This document shows positions 32,218 through 40,685 of a stretch of DNA of 45,298 bases, in pieces; within the stretch, counting starts at the first letter, position 1, and each line of letters opens with the position of its first letter. This DNA comes from SYFY01 sp043719475. Lineage in GTDB: Bacteria > Pseudomonadota > Gammaproteobacteria > Pseudomonadales > Azotimanducaceae. The stretch spans positions 1-45,298 of the forward strand of contig JAYSTS010000180.1 of NCBI GenBank assembly GCA_043719475.1. Direction: 5' to 3'. The notes beneath the pieces are model-generated. The model did no database searches. It worked only from the letters and a program-made list of their open reading frames with translations, and was not told the origin of the DNA. The position numbers and the translations under genes were made by a program.

Positions 32218-34125
32218 TCAGATCTCGACCCCGCTGACCGGGGCTGATTCATACCGCTCAAGGATCGCTTTCAGGTGCCGGGCCAAACCTGCTGAATCCA
32301 CCTCACCCTGCAGACGAACCGCAGCCAGCTCTTTCCCGGATGAATCAAAGAACACGAGGCTCGGCGGGCCAAACAGGCCAAAGCGTGCGAGTAATGCCTG
32401 GTGCTCTTCCGTGTTCGCCGTCATATCAACTCGAGTCTGGAGGAAGCGTGCCAGCAGAGGGGCGACCTCAGGCGTGGGAAACACACTCCGCTCCATGATC
32501 TTGCATGAGATACACCAGTCGGCGTAGAGATCCAGCACCACGAGTCGACCCGCCGAGCCGCGAATCTCGCGATCCAGGTCCGCCAGATTGCTGATCGGCC
32601 GCCAACCTTCCGAATTCACCGTACCCGCTCGCTCGCCGGCTGTGCCATCCGAGAGTGCTGCCAGCGGTCGAAACGGGTTCACGGCACCCATTGCAGAACC
32701 GATAAGCAGGAGCACGCCGTAAACAATGGCGATGAATCCCAGCGCCTTCCAGGCCTGGCCCCAACCCTGGCGCGCAGTCATGTCAAGACCACCGAGATAA
32801 ACGCCGGAGCCAATCAGCAGCACTGCCCACAACAACAGAGTCACCGGCGCCGGGACCAGTCGTTCAACGAGCCAGATCGCGACAGCAAGCAGCAGTACAC
32901 CAAAAACCGCTTTCACCGCATTCATCCACTCACCAGCGCGCGGCAACAATTGTCCGCCGCCCGCGCCAAAGACCAGGAGAGGCACTCCCATTCCCAGACC
33001 GAGCGCCAGCAACGCAGAACCACCCAGCACTGCATCGCCGGTTTGGCTGATGAACACCAGCGCGCCAGCCAATGGCGCAGAGATACAGGGAGAAACCACG
33101 AGACTGGATACCGCGCCCATCACTATCACGGAGATGTGCTTGCCGGAAGCCTTGTTCGGCGACAGTCGTTGCAGCCGATCCTGCAGACCCGCGGGCAGCG
33201 CAAGCTCATAAAAGCCGAACATCGCCAGGGACAGCAGAACAAATACAAGAGCAAAGAAAATGAGAACCGGTGGCGACTGAAGTTTCGCCTGCAGATTGAG
33301 TTCCGCGCCGAAGAAGCCAACCAGTGTACCTATCAGCGCGTAAGTGACCGCCATGCCGAGTACGTAGGACAACGACAATGTGAACGCGCGGCCGCGACTT
33401 AAGGCCGCACCTTCTCCGACGATGATGCTGGACAGGATCGGCACCATAGGGAGAACACACGGCGTAAACGCCAGCCCAATTCCGGCAACCAGGAACAAGG
33501 CCAGGATGGTCCAGAGACCAGACTTCTCCAGGAGTTCGACAAACTCCTGATCTTCCGTAGCTGCCACTGAGTCTGGTGCTTCGGAATCGACAGTTGCGCG
33601 ACCTCCGACAGAAGTGTCGGCAACAGGGATATCCGTCAACGCAATCCAGCGCGTCTCCGGTGGATAACAAAGCCCCGCGTCGGCACAACCCTGGTAGCTG
33701 ACGCCGACTTCCTGCCCGGTGATATCCCCCAGCAGCGGGACGGTGACAACAAGCTCGTGGTAGTAGACCTCGACGTCACCTTCCCACTCATCGACCTTGT
33801 GTTTGCCCTCAGGAATCCGTGCTTCGCCTAGCAGCACCGGACTGCCTTCACGAGTCTGGAAGCCGAGTCGATGTCGATAGAGGTAATAACCATCTGGCAT
33901 TACCCATCGCATCTGAAGCGTGTCGCCATCGATCACTTCGTGGCTGAGTACGAATGCCTCGTCGACGGGCAGGAATTCGTCGTCCACCGACAGCGGATCC
34001 TGGCTTTCAAATTCTGCTGCTGTGCACGGAATCGGCAGCAGAGCCACCAGCATCAACAAGGCCGCGTACACCAGATGGCAGAAGTGGGGTCGAGCCCTTT
34101 GGGACGTAAGCGTACGAACAGGCAT
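32218..34125 (-). CDS. dsbD: Thiol:disulfide interchange protein DsbD
   Basis: DsbD passes electrons from cytosolic thioredoxin across the inner membrane to DsbC, CcmG and similar periplasmic proteins. All six functional Cys are visible: the periplasmic immunoglobulin-like domain pair in GCADAGLCYPP, the membrane-domain pair in AFTPCVLPM and VVSPCISAP, and the thioredoxin-like domain pair in ADWCISCK. Eight or so hydrophobic spans lie in the middle. A signal peptide (FCHLVYAALLMLVALLPIPC) precedes the mature N terminus. ATG 34125 is preferred; in-frame starts at 34146 and 34170 (GTG) would lengthen the N terminus by 7 or 15 residues. Confidence 0.94.
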   Translation of the reverse strand: MPVRTLTSQRARPHFCHLVYAALLMLVALLPIPCTAAEFESQDPLSVDDEFLPVDEAFVLSHEVIDGDTLQMRWVMPDGYYLYRHRLGFQTREGSPVLLGEARIPEGKHKVDEWEGDVEVYYHELVVTVPLLGDITGQEVGVSYQGCADAGLCYPPETRWIALTDIPVADTSVGGRATVDSEAPDSVAATEDQEFVELLEKSGLWTILALFLVAGIGLAFTPCVLPMVPILSSIIVGEGAALSRGRAFTLSLSYVLGMAVTYALIGTLVGFFGAELNLQAKLQSPPVLIFFALVFVLLSLAMFGFYELALPAGLQDRLQRLSPNKASGKHISVIVMGAVSSLVVSPCISAPLAGALVFISQTGDAVLGGSALLALGLGMGVPLLVFGAGGGQLLPRAGEWMNAVKAVFGVLLLAVAIWLVERLVPAPVTLLLWAVLLIGSGVYLGGLDMTARQGWGQAWKALGFIAIVYGVLLLIGSAMGAVNPFRPLAALSDGTAGERAGTVNSEGWRPISNLADLDREIRGSAGRLVVLDLYADWCISCKIMERSVFPTPEVAPLLARFLQTRVDMTANTEEHQALLARFGLFGPPSLVFFDSSGKELAAVRLQGEVDSAGLARHLKAILERYESAPVSGVEI

Positions 34126-34220
34126 TCGAAATAAACCTGCGACCATCCTAAACTTGACTCGTTTTAACACACTCCTTCCCTCAGAGTCGTGCCGTTGTCT
34201 CAGTCCGGATACCGTTGACC

Positions 34221-34925
34221 ATGCTTCGACCCATTCAGTTCTCCTGCCTGCTCATTGCCTTGAACTTCGGCGCGCTGGTCGCCTGCCAGACACATGCACC
34301 ACCACCCGTGCAGTCCTCAACGCCCGAGCCAAACCGCATCCCGCTACCCGTGCAAGCTGTCGTCAACCCTCAACAACAGATTCGTGTATTGCTGGACCAG
34401 GCCAATCGGGCCATACGTTACGACCATCTAACTGGCCCGACGCCAGGCAGCGCCCAGGATCTTTTTCGACAGGTCTTGGTGCTGGACCCGCAGAACGAAG
34501 AGGCATTGCGGGGTCCGGAAAAAATCGCCGAACGTTTTGTCGCACAAACACTTGAAGCCGCCAATCGATGGCAACTGGTGCAGGCACGCAGCCTGCTCTC
34601 ACGGGCCACGGAGATCATGCCGAATCACCCGTCCATCCTGCCAACGCAGAAGCAGCTCGATCTGCTGGCGCGTGCCAATCGCAAATCACAGAAATTTTCT
34701 CGCGACGGGCTCAATGACGAACATACTGACACCGTCGGACAATTGATCGCGCTCGGTGCCGAGGCCAAGGGTGGGAGCTGTCGAACCACAATCATCGCGC
34801 CCGGTGATGTCGAGGGTCGATGGATGTTTCAAAAAATGAACGAAGCGCAGGGCCAAGGCCGCGTTCGCGCCAACGTGCAAATAGGCTCACAACCCGGTGT
34901 TGAGCTGGTGTGCTTTCCTGAGTAG
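34221..34925 (+). CDS. Predicted lipoprotein with TPR-like helical region
   Basis: The 234-residue precursor has a lipoprotein signal (LRPIQFSCLLIALNFGALVA followed by Cys, lipobox LVAC), a Pro-rich linker, and a helical part resembling tetratricopeptide repeats: DLFRQVLVLDPQNEEALRG and ARSLLSRATEIMPNHPSILP. The C-terminal 50 residues (CRTTIIAPGDVEGRWMFQKM) hold one Cys near the start and one near the end (VELVCFPE) that could pair in the periplasm. I do not recognise the family. It is divergent from dsbD and lies 64 bases before the DUF2333 gene. ATG 34221 is chosen over a TTG six bases upstream. Confidence 0.75.
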   Translation: MLRPIQFSCLLIALNFGALVACQTHAPPPVQSSTPEPNRIPLPVQAVVNPQQQIRVLLDQANRAIRYDHLTGPTPGSAQDLFRQVLVLDPQNEEALRGPEKIAERFVAQTLEAANRWQLVQARSLLSRATEIMPNHPSILPTQKQLDLLARANRKSQKFSRDGLNDEHTDTVGQLIALGAEAKGGSCRTTIIAPGDVEGRWMFQKMNEAQGQGRVRANVQIGSQPGVELVCFPE

Positions 34926-34941
34926 CGCTTTCCTGAGTAGC
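34912..34941. repeat. 15-base tandem duplication across the lipoprotein stop codon
   Basis: GCTTTCCTGAGTAGC occurs twice in tandem (34912-34926 and 34927-34941), followed by a partial third copy GCTTTCC. The gene's TAG stop is inside the first copy and repeated in the second. It looks like a small slippage duplication. Confidence 0.9.
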
Positions 34942-34989
34942 GCTTTCCCGATCAGTAATAGACCGGCACCTGCCGGGGAGCAGTAACAC

Positions 34990-36042
34990 ATGAACTGGAA
35001 ATTCTGGCAGCGCGGTTATCCCAGCATGACCACTTTGGGCGCAAGCCCGGTTTCCGGTGCATGGCGATCCAGACTCCTGATCGCAAGCGTCGGCGTATTG
35101 CTCATCGGTTGGACCGCAGTCGGCTGGTGGTGGGACAGCGAGCCGGTTTTGACGCCGGTCGTGAGCGCGGCTCAGAAACACGCCGACCAGAAGGGTCAGC
35201 AGCTGGTCATCGGTTACGTCAGCACACACACGATGATTCTGGTTGCACAGACCCTCCTGGACAAACGAGGCGGATACCTCTCCAACGATGTGTTCCCGCC
35301 CGGGGTGGTCATGGACAACATGCCCGCCTGGGAGTTCGGGGTGCTGACCCAGTTGCGCGACACCTCGCGTGCGTTTCGCATTGATTTTTCCCGATCCCAG
35401 AGCCAGTCCATTGAAGACAAGGATCTCGCCGAAGCCGAACCCCGATTCTCCTTCGACAATTCGAGCTGGATGTTTCCGCAATCCGAGGACGAATACGGCC
35501 AGGGCATCCGGGAATTCAACAGCTATCTCAATCGCCTCGCCGATCCCAATCAGCCGAAAGCCCAGTTTTATGCACGCGCCGATAATCTCGCTCATTGGCT
35601 GGAATCCGTCGAAACACGACTGGGCAGCCTTTCCCAGCGATTATCGGCTAGCGTTGGTAAGCGCCAACTAAACGTCGACCTAGCCGGCGACCGGGCAGCC
35701 ACCCAGTCAACCGCTGCACCACCGGACGGGGATTACAAGACGCCGTGGATCGAACTGGACGACGTCTTCTATGAAGCACGTGGTTATACCTGGGCGTTGC
35801 TTCACCTGATGCAGTCCATGGAACACGATTTCCAGGATGTACTGGACGACAAAAACGCGCGAGTCAGCGTTCAACAGATCATCCGTGAACTTGAGCCGAC
35901 CCAGCAAACCGTGTGGAGCCCGATAATTCTGAACGGCGATGGGATGGGGCTTCTGGCGAACCATTCGCTGGTTATGGCGTCGTTTGTGTCCCGCGCCAAT
36001 GCGGCCATCACTGACTTGCGCACCCTGCTGGCCCGCGGTTGA
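34990..36042 (+). CDS. DUF2333 family protein
   Basis: This 350-residue protein has one N-terminal membrane helix (RLLIASVGVLLIGWTAVGWWW, about residues 28-48). A large periplasmic part follows with family-typical segments: GGYLSNDVFPPGVVMDNMPA, WEFGVLTQLRDTSRAFR, the conserved Phe-rich NSSWMFPQSEDEYGQGI and DDVFYEARGYTWALLHL. DUF2333 proteins are found in gammaproteobacteria and have no known function; the one helix suggests an inner-membrane-anchored periplasmic role. It follows the lipoprotein gene on the same strand and precedes hppA. Confidence 0.85.
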   Translation: MNWKFWQRGYPSMTTLGASPVSGAWRSRLLIASVGVLLIGWTAVGWWWDSEPVLTPVVSAAQKHADQKGQQLVIGYVSTHTMILVAQTLLDKRGGYLSNDVFPPGVVMDNMPAWEFGVLTQLRDTSRAFRIDFSRSQSQSIEDKDLAEAEPRFSFDNSSWMFPQSEDEYGQGIREFNSYLNRLADPNQPKAQFYARADNLAHWLESVETRLGSLSQRLSASVGKRQLNVDLAGDRAATQSTAAPPDGDYKTPWIELDDVFYEARGYTWALLHLMQSMEHDFQDVLDDKNARVSVQQIIRELEPTQQTVWSPIILNGDGMGLLANHSLVMASFVSRANAAITDLRTLLARG

Positions 36043-36134
36043 CCGGCAAGCCCATCTGATCCAGGCGCATTGGAGGCTGGACCGCCGGTCGATCTGCTGG
36101 AAGACCTGTTTCGAACCCTGACTCCCGGCAGTCT

Positions 36135-36162
36135 TTGAAATCCAAGCATTGTTCAGTAGAAT
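36135..36162 (+). promoter_or_regulatory. Candidate sigma-70 promoter of hppA
   Basis: TTGAAA (36135-36140) and TAGAAT (36157-36162) are separated by 16 bases, about 110 bases before the hppA start. The remainder of the 230-base gap has no gene. The match is good but was found by eye only. Confidence 0.55.
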
Positions 36163-36272
36163 CCGGCGCCCCGACCCGAAGCACCATGCCGCCAGCAGTG
36201 TGAGCTTCCGCGTGTTCTGCACGGTCGGTCACCACGAATAATCCGTACTTCCATAAATTGAGGGGAAACATC

Positions 36273-38297
36273 ATGTCGGCTTTGCCTTTCGCGCTGCTCT
36301 GCGGGGTTATCGCGATCATTTACGGTGCCTGGCAGGTTCGCTGGATCCTCGCGCAGCCGCAGGGCAATGATCGAATGCGCGAGATCGCACTGGCTGTGCA
36401 GCAGGGTGCATCTGCGTATCTGAACCGCCAATACACAACGATTGCTGTTGCTGGATTCGTCCTGCTGGTCCTGATCGCGTGGGCCTTAGGGATGGAAACC
36501 GCGATCGGGTTCCTGATCGGTGCGGTGCTCTCAGGCGCTACCGGCTATATCGGCATGAACATTTCCGTGCGGTCCAATCTGCGAACAGCAGAAGCCGCAC
36601 GCAAGGGCATCAACGCTGCGCTGCAGGTTGCATTCCGCGGCGGCGCGGTCACCGGCATGCTGGTGGTCGGGCTTGGATTGCTGGGTGTTGCTGGTTATTT
36701 CATGGCGCTGACCGCAATGGGTGTTGAACAGAGTGAAGCACTCCACGCCCTGGTTGGACTCGCTTTCGGTAGTTCGCTGATCTCCATCTTCGCCCGCCTT
36801 GGTGGCGGTATTTTCACTAAGGGCGCTGACGTCGGTGCAGACCTGGTGGGCAAAGTCGAAGCAGGTATTCCCGAGGATGACCCGCGCAACCCGGCCGTGA
36901 TCGCAGACAACGTCGGTGACAACGTCGGTGACTGCGCCGGTATGGCGGCAGACCTGTTCGAAACCTACGCCGTGACCGTTATCGCAACGATGTTGCTGGG
37001 TGGCCTCATGGTCAGCGTGGTGGGTACTAACGGCGTCATTTACCCACTCGTGCTGGGTGGTGTCTCAATTATCGCGTCGATCATCGGCACCTTCTTCGTC
37101 AGTGTTAAAGAAGGCGGCTCAATCATGGGCGCGTTGTACAAGGGCGTCATCGTCTCAGGCGTCCTTGCGGCCATTGCCTTCTACCCGATCACCAAAGACA
37201 TGATGGCTGACTCCTCACTGGGCGCCATGAATCTTTATCTGTGCGCGCTCATTGGCCTGGTCCTCACGGGACTTACGGTCTGGATCACCGAGTACTACAC
37301 CGGTACTGATTACGCCCCTGTCCAGCACGTGGCACAAGCATCTACGACTGGTCATGGCACCAATATCATTGCGGGTCTGGGTATCTCTATGAAGTCGACC
37401 GCACTCCCAGTGCTGTCGGTGTGTGCCGCGATCTGGGGTTGTCATGAGCTGGCTGGGTTGTACGGCATCGCCATCGCGGCGACTGCCATGCTGTCGATGA
37501 CGGGCATGATCGTTGCCCTTGATGCGTACGGTCCGATCACGGACAACGCAGGCGGTATCGCTGAAATGGCGCACCTGCCTCCGGAAATTCGCGCCATCAC
37601 CGATCCGCTGGACGCTGTAGGTAACACCACGAAGGCAGTCACCAAAGGTTATGCCATCGCATCTGCCGGCCTCGCCGCACTGGTGCTGTTCGCCGACTAC
37701 ACCCACAACCTGAAGGAGCACTTCGGTGTGGACTTCGCGTTCGACCTCTCCAACCACCTGGTCATCATTGGTCTGCTGATTGGCGGCCTGATTCCGTATC
37801 TCTTTGGCGCCATGGCCATGGAAGCAGTGGGTCGCGCAGCTGGATCCGTTGTGGTTGAAGTCCGCCGCCAGTTCAAGGAAATCCCCGGCATCATGGAAGG
37901 TACCGCCAAGCCTGACTACTCGAAAGCCGTCGACATGCTGACTCGCGCTGCGATCAAGGAAATGGTTGTGCCGTCACTGTTGCCGGTTGCCGTACCCGTC
38001 CTGGTCGGTCTGATCCTTGGTCCGGTTGCATTGGGTGGCGTATTGATCGGTACGATTGTGACCGGCCTGTTCGTCGCGATCTCCATGACCACCGGCGGTG
38101 GCGCCTGGGACAACGCCAAGAAGTACATTGAAGACGGCCATCATGGTGGCAAGGGCTCCGAGGCTCACAAAGCGGCAGTCACCGGTGACACGGTAGGTGA
38201 CCCCTACAAGGACACTGCAGGCCCAGCCGTGAATCCGCTGATCAAGATCATCAACATCGTTGCACTGATGATCATCCCGATCCTGCCTCCAGGTTAA
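36273..38297 (+). CDS. hppA: K+-independent H+-translocating pyrophosphatase
   Basis: This membrane enzyme couples pyrophosphate hydrolysis to proton export. The 674-residue protein has about 16 hydrophobic spans and the diagnostic PPi-binding sequences: GGGIFTKGADVGADLVGKVE, EDDPRNPAVIADNVGDNVGD, MTGMIVALDAYGPITDNAGG and GDTVGDPYKDTAGPAVNP. Lys in GNTTKAVTKGYAI, where K+-dependent enzymes have Ala, marks it as the K+-independent type. ATG 36273 follows GAGGGGA by eight bases. It ends at a symmetrical hairpin shared with the convergent globin/pfp operon, whose phosphofructokinase also uses pyrophosphate. Confidence 0.96.
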   Translation: MSALPFALLCGVIAIIYGAWQVRWILAQPQGNDRMREIALAVQQGASAYLNRQYTTIAVAGFVLLVLIAWALGMETAIGFLIGAVLSGATGYIGMNISVRSNLRTAEAARKGINAALQVAFRGGAVTGMLVVGLGLLGVAGYFMALTAMGVEQSEALHALVGLAFGSSLISIFARLGGGIFTKGADVGADLVGKVEAGIPEDDPRNPAVIADNVGDNVGDCAGMAADLFETYAVTVIATMLLGGLMVSVVGTNGVIYPLVLGGVSIIASIIGTFFVSVKEGGSIMGALYKGVIVSGVLAAIAFYPITKDMMADSSLGAMNLYLCALIGLVLTGLTVWITEYYTGTDYAPVQHVAQASTTGHGTNIIAGLGISMKSTALPVLSVCAAIWGCHELAGLYGIAIAATAMLSMTGMIVALDAYGPITDNAGGIAEMAHLPPEIRAITDPLDAVGNTTKAVTKGYAIASAGLAALVLFADYTHNLKEHFGVDFAFDLSNHLVIIGLLIGGLIPYLFGAMAMEAVGRAAGSVVVEVRRQFKEIPGIMEGTAKPDYSKAVDMLTRAAIKEMVVPSLLPVAVPVLVGLILGPVALGGVLIGTIVTGLFVAISMTTGGGAWDNAKKYIEDGHHGGKGSEAHKAAVTGDTVGDPYKDTAGPAVNPLIKIINIVALMIIPILPPG

Positions 38298-38324
38298 AAA
38301 ACTCTGATCGAAAGAGAGAAGACG

Positions 38325-38354
38325 AGTGTTCGCGGACTTCTGTCCGCGAACACT
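38325..38354. terminator. Bidirectional hairpin between hppA and the globin gene
   Basis: AGTGTTCGCGGAC-TTCT-GTCCGCGAACACT is a perfect 13-base stem with a 4-base loop, placed 27 bases after the hppA stop and four bases before the stop of the convergent globin gene. Neither side has a strong T-run, but position and stability fit a shared terminator. Confidence 0.8.
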
Positions 38355-38358
38355 TCCC

Positions 38359-38754
38359 TCAAGCGCTAGCGGTCAGCGGCCGAATCATCCGCAGAAGATC
38401 ATCAAGTCGCCGCTCCCAGGCCGCTTTCATTTCCACCGTAAATCCGCTCCCCAACGCCTGCTGCACCACGTCCTGCGTTGCCAGTAACAAGTTTTCGTAC
38501 ATGTGTGGCAACGCGCCATAAGCGCGGTGGTTACTTGTTTCGAACGCCAGATACTCCCGTTCCTGCGCCACACTCTCCGCCATCAGCAACCGATAAACTT
38601 CCTCGATCATTCGACCGCGCATGTGTTCATCCGTATGCAGCATGATCGATCGCGAGTCAGGGCACCGCTCGAAATATCTGCTGTAGATGTCTGGTGCAAT
38701 ATCACCGGCGATTTCTGCTGCCTGCTCCAGAGACGCCAGTAGTGCTTCGTTCAT
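38359..38754 (-). CDS. Globin-like protein coupled to PPi-PFK
   Basis: The 131-residue all-helical protein resembles the globin fold: an A-B region IAPDIYSRYFERCPDSRSIM, then FETSNHRAYGALPHMYENLL, where His76 would be the proximal haem ligand and the YG..PHMY pattern matches globin F-G helices, and a final long helix AAWERRLDDLLRMI. Haem binding is inferred, not shown. Its ATG overlaps the pfp stop by four bases (ATGA), so it is translated with the phosphofructokinase. Oxygen sensing or haem-based protection is possible. It could also be a haem-free globin-fold sensor. Confidence 0.65.
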   Translation of the reverse strand: MNEALLASLEQAAEIAGDIAPDIYSRYFERCPDSRSIMLHTDEHMRGRMIEEVYRLLMAESVAQEREYLAFETSNHRAYGALPHMYENLLLATQDVVQQALGSGFTVEMKAAWERRLDDLLRMIRPLTASA

Positions 38755-40010
38755 ACAAATTCCGGCAGCTTTTTCGGTACCAGGATGTTCCTGAGCCGTA
38801 CGTACTGAGGCAAGCCGTTTTTGTAGGTCGGGTAGTCCTCACCGGCAATCAGCGGTGAAAGATACCGTTTTGCAGCGGCCGTAATACCAAAGCCGTCCTT
38901 CGTGATGAAGTTCTTCGGCATCTTTCTCTCAACGTTTGCCACCTTGTCGAGCTTGACCTCTCCGATCGTCCACTTGTAAGGCGAGTCACTCTTGCGAACG
39001 ATGGTGGGCATCACGGCATTCTTGCCCGCAAGCGCAAATTCAACGGCGGCGGCACCCACTGCGTAGGCCTGATCAACGTCGGTCTTTGAGGCGATATGAC
39101 GAGCGGCTCGTTGCAGATAATCCGCCACTGCCCAGTGATACTTGTAGCCCAATCGTTCCTTGATCATGGCGGCGATGGTCGGTGCAACACCACCAAGCTG
39201 GACGTGCCCGAATGCATCGGTGCTACCCGCATCAGCAAGGAAACGACCATCGGCATAGTGAGCGCCTTCGCTGACGACGATCACGCAGTAACCTATCCGC
39301 TCGACTGTCGACTTCACCTTGGCGAGGAACTTAACTTCATCGAAAGCCACTTCCGGCAACACGATCACATGCGGGGCATCATCTGGCTCTTCCTGCGCAA
39401 GTCCGGCAGCCGCCGCGATCCAGCCCGCATGTCGGCCCATCACTTCGAGCACAAAAACCTTGGTGGAAGTCTCACACATTGAGGCGACATCAAGTGCGGC
39501 CTCACGCGTCGAGACCGCTACGTACTTGGCCACCGACCCGAAACCGGGACAGGTGTCGGTAAACGGCAGATCGTTATCCACCGTCTTCGGCACCCCGATG
39601 CAGGTCACTGGATACCCCAGTCGTTTACCGAGCTGCGACACCTTGTTGGCCGTGTCCTGAGAATCCCCACCGCCGTTGTAGAAAAAGTAACCGATGTCGT
39701 GCGCTTTGAAGACTTCGATGAGACGTTCGTATTCGCGCTGATTCTGTTCGAACGATTTCAGCTTGTACCGGCAGGAGCCGAAGGCACCGCTCGGCGTCAT
39801 GCGCAACCCGGCAATGGCTGCGCTGGTTTCCTTGCTGGTATCGATCAGTTCCTCACGCAGCGCGCCAAGAATGCCGTTGCGGCCCGCGAGCAGTTTGCCG
39901 ATCTGGTCGCGATGCTTGCGCGCGGTTTCGATCACACCGCAGGCCGATGCATTGATGACGGCAGTGACACCACCGGATTGCGCGTAAAAAGCGTTTCGTT
40001 TGCTGACCAT
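38751..40010 (-). CDS. pfp: Pyrophosphate-dependent 6-phosphofructokinase
   Basis: This reversible glycolytic enzyme interconverts fructose-6-phosphate and fructose-1,6-bisphosphate using pyrophosphate instead of ATP. The 419-residue protein shows the PPi signature GGGDSQDTA (ATP enzymes have GGDGS), the second PPi residue Lys in GVPKTVDND, the catalytic TVDND region, and MGRHAGWIAA for fructose-6-phosphate. ATG 40010 (MVSKRNAFYAQSGG) is clear, with AGGGA upstream. It is the first gene of a two-gene minus-strand operon with the globin and faces hppA. Confidence 0.95.
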   Translation of the reverse strand: MVSKRNAFYAQSGGVTAVINASACGVIETARKHRDQIGKLLAGRNGILGALREELIDTSKETSAAIAGLRMTPSGAFGSCRYKLKSFEQNQREYERLIEVFKAHDIGYFFYNGGGDSQDTANKVSQLGKRLGYPVTCIGVPKTVDNDLPFTDTCPGFGSVAKYVAVSTREAALDVASMCETSTKVFVLEVMGRHAGWIAAAAGLAQEEPDDAPHVIVLPEVAFDEVKFLAKVKSTVERIGYCVIVVSEGAHYADGRFLADAGSTDAFGHVQLGGVAPTIAAMIKERLGYKYHWAVADYLQRAARHIASKTDVDQAYAVGAAAVEFALAGKNAVMPTIVRKSDSPYKWTIGEVKLDKVANVERKMPKNFITKDGFGITAAAKRYLSPLIAGEDYPTYKNGLPQYVRLRNILVPKKLPEFV

Positions 40011-40072
40011 GTGCTTGTCTGTCCCTGTGCTGGTTGGCTCTTTTCAGTTTGCCGCTTTTTCAGCGACCCGTC

Positions 40073-40093
40073 AGGGCGATGCAGTATCGCCCT
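40073..40093. promoter_or_regulatory. Inverted repeat upstream of pfp
   Basis: AGGGCGAT-GCAGT-ATCGCCCT is a perfect 8-base inverted repeat, 62 bases before the pfp start, in the 174-base divergent gap with the membrane-protein gene. It could be an operator or an mRNA leader hairpin. Confidence 0.5.
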
Positions 40094-40184
40094 CTGGTTG
40101 CGTCGAACATTCTCCGTGAAGGTGCTGATCTGTGCGAGAATTTCGACGCTTTTTTACGGTGTCCCTTTCCGGAAAACGGATCAC

Positions 40185-40685
40185 ATGCTGACAGTCATCA
40201 CATTTTTCTGGCGCCTGTGCACGCTGCGTGCACATCCAGGCCAGGTACCTACGGCCTCATGGTTCATGGTCATGATTGCGGTTGCCAACCTCAGCGTCAG
40301 TATCCTGCTGTCGATGCAGTGGTCACCGGATTCAACGCCGATGCGACTGGCCACCTCGATCGTCTCTCAGCAGGCTGCCCTCGCAAGCCTGGTCTGGATT
40401 GCCCTTTACCTGCGCAGCATGGACCGGCGTTTTGCTGCCACCATCACTGCGATGTTCGGGTGTGACCTCCTCCTGACCGGACTGTTAGGCGCCCTGTCCC
40501 CTCTTGTGCTTGGAGTTACTGAGGGAGTTCAGCAAACACTCTTTCTCATGTTCTTTATCTGGTCCATGGCCATCATCGGACACATCCTGCATCAGGCACT
40601 GGAAATTCGTTTCGTGCCTGGTGTGGCGATCGCTTTTGCCGTGACCTTGTTCAGCTCTGCTGTTGGCAACGTGGTGCTCGAATGA
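40185..40685 (+). CDS. Small integral membrane protein, function unknown
   Basis: The 166-residue protein has five hydrophobic segments (about 24-45, 65-80, 85-110, 115-135 and 143-165) and short charged loops. I do not recognise a family. ATG 40185 is chosen because the open frame further upstream is antisense to pfp and has no signal. Its stop overlaps the mpl start by four bases (ATGA), so it is co-translated with mpl. That placement invites, but does not prove, a link to cell-wall precursor handling. Confidence 0.75.
   Translation: MLTVITFFWRLCTLRAHPGQVPTASWFMVMIAVANLSVSILLSMQWSPDSTPMRLATSIVSQQAALASLVWIALYLRSMDRRFAATITAMFGCDLLLTGLLGALSPLVLGVTEGVQQTLFLMFFIWSMAIIGHILHQALEIRFVPGVAIAFAVTLFSSAVGNVVLE

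Noticed and set aside
39699..40184. Upstream extension of the membrane protein gene
   Set aside because: The extra 162 codons are mostly antisense to pfp and unlike a membrane protein; ATG 40185 begins just before the hydrophobic part.
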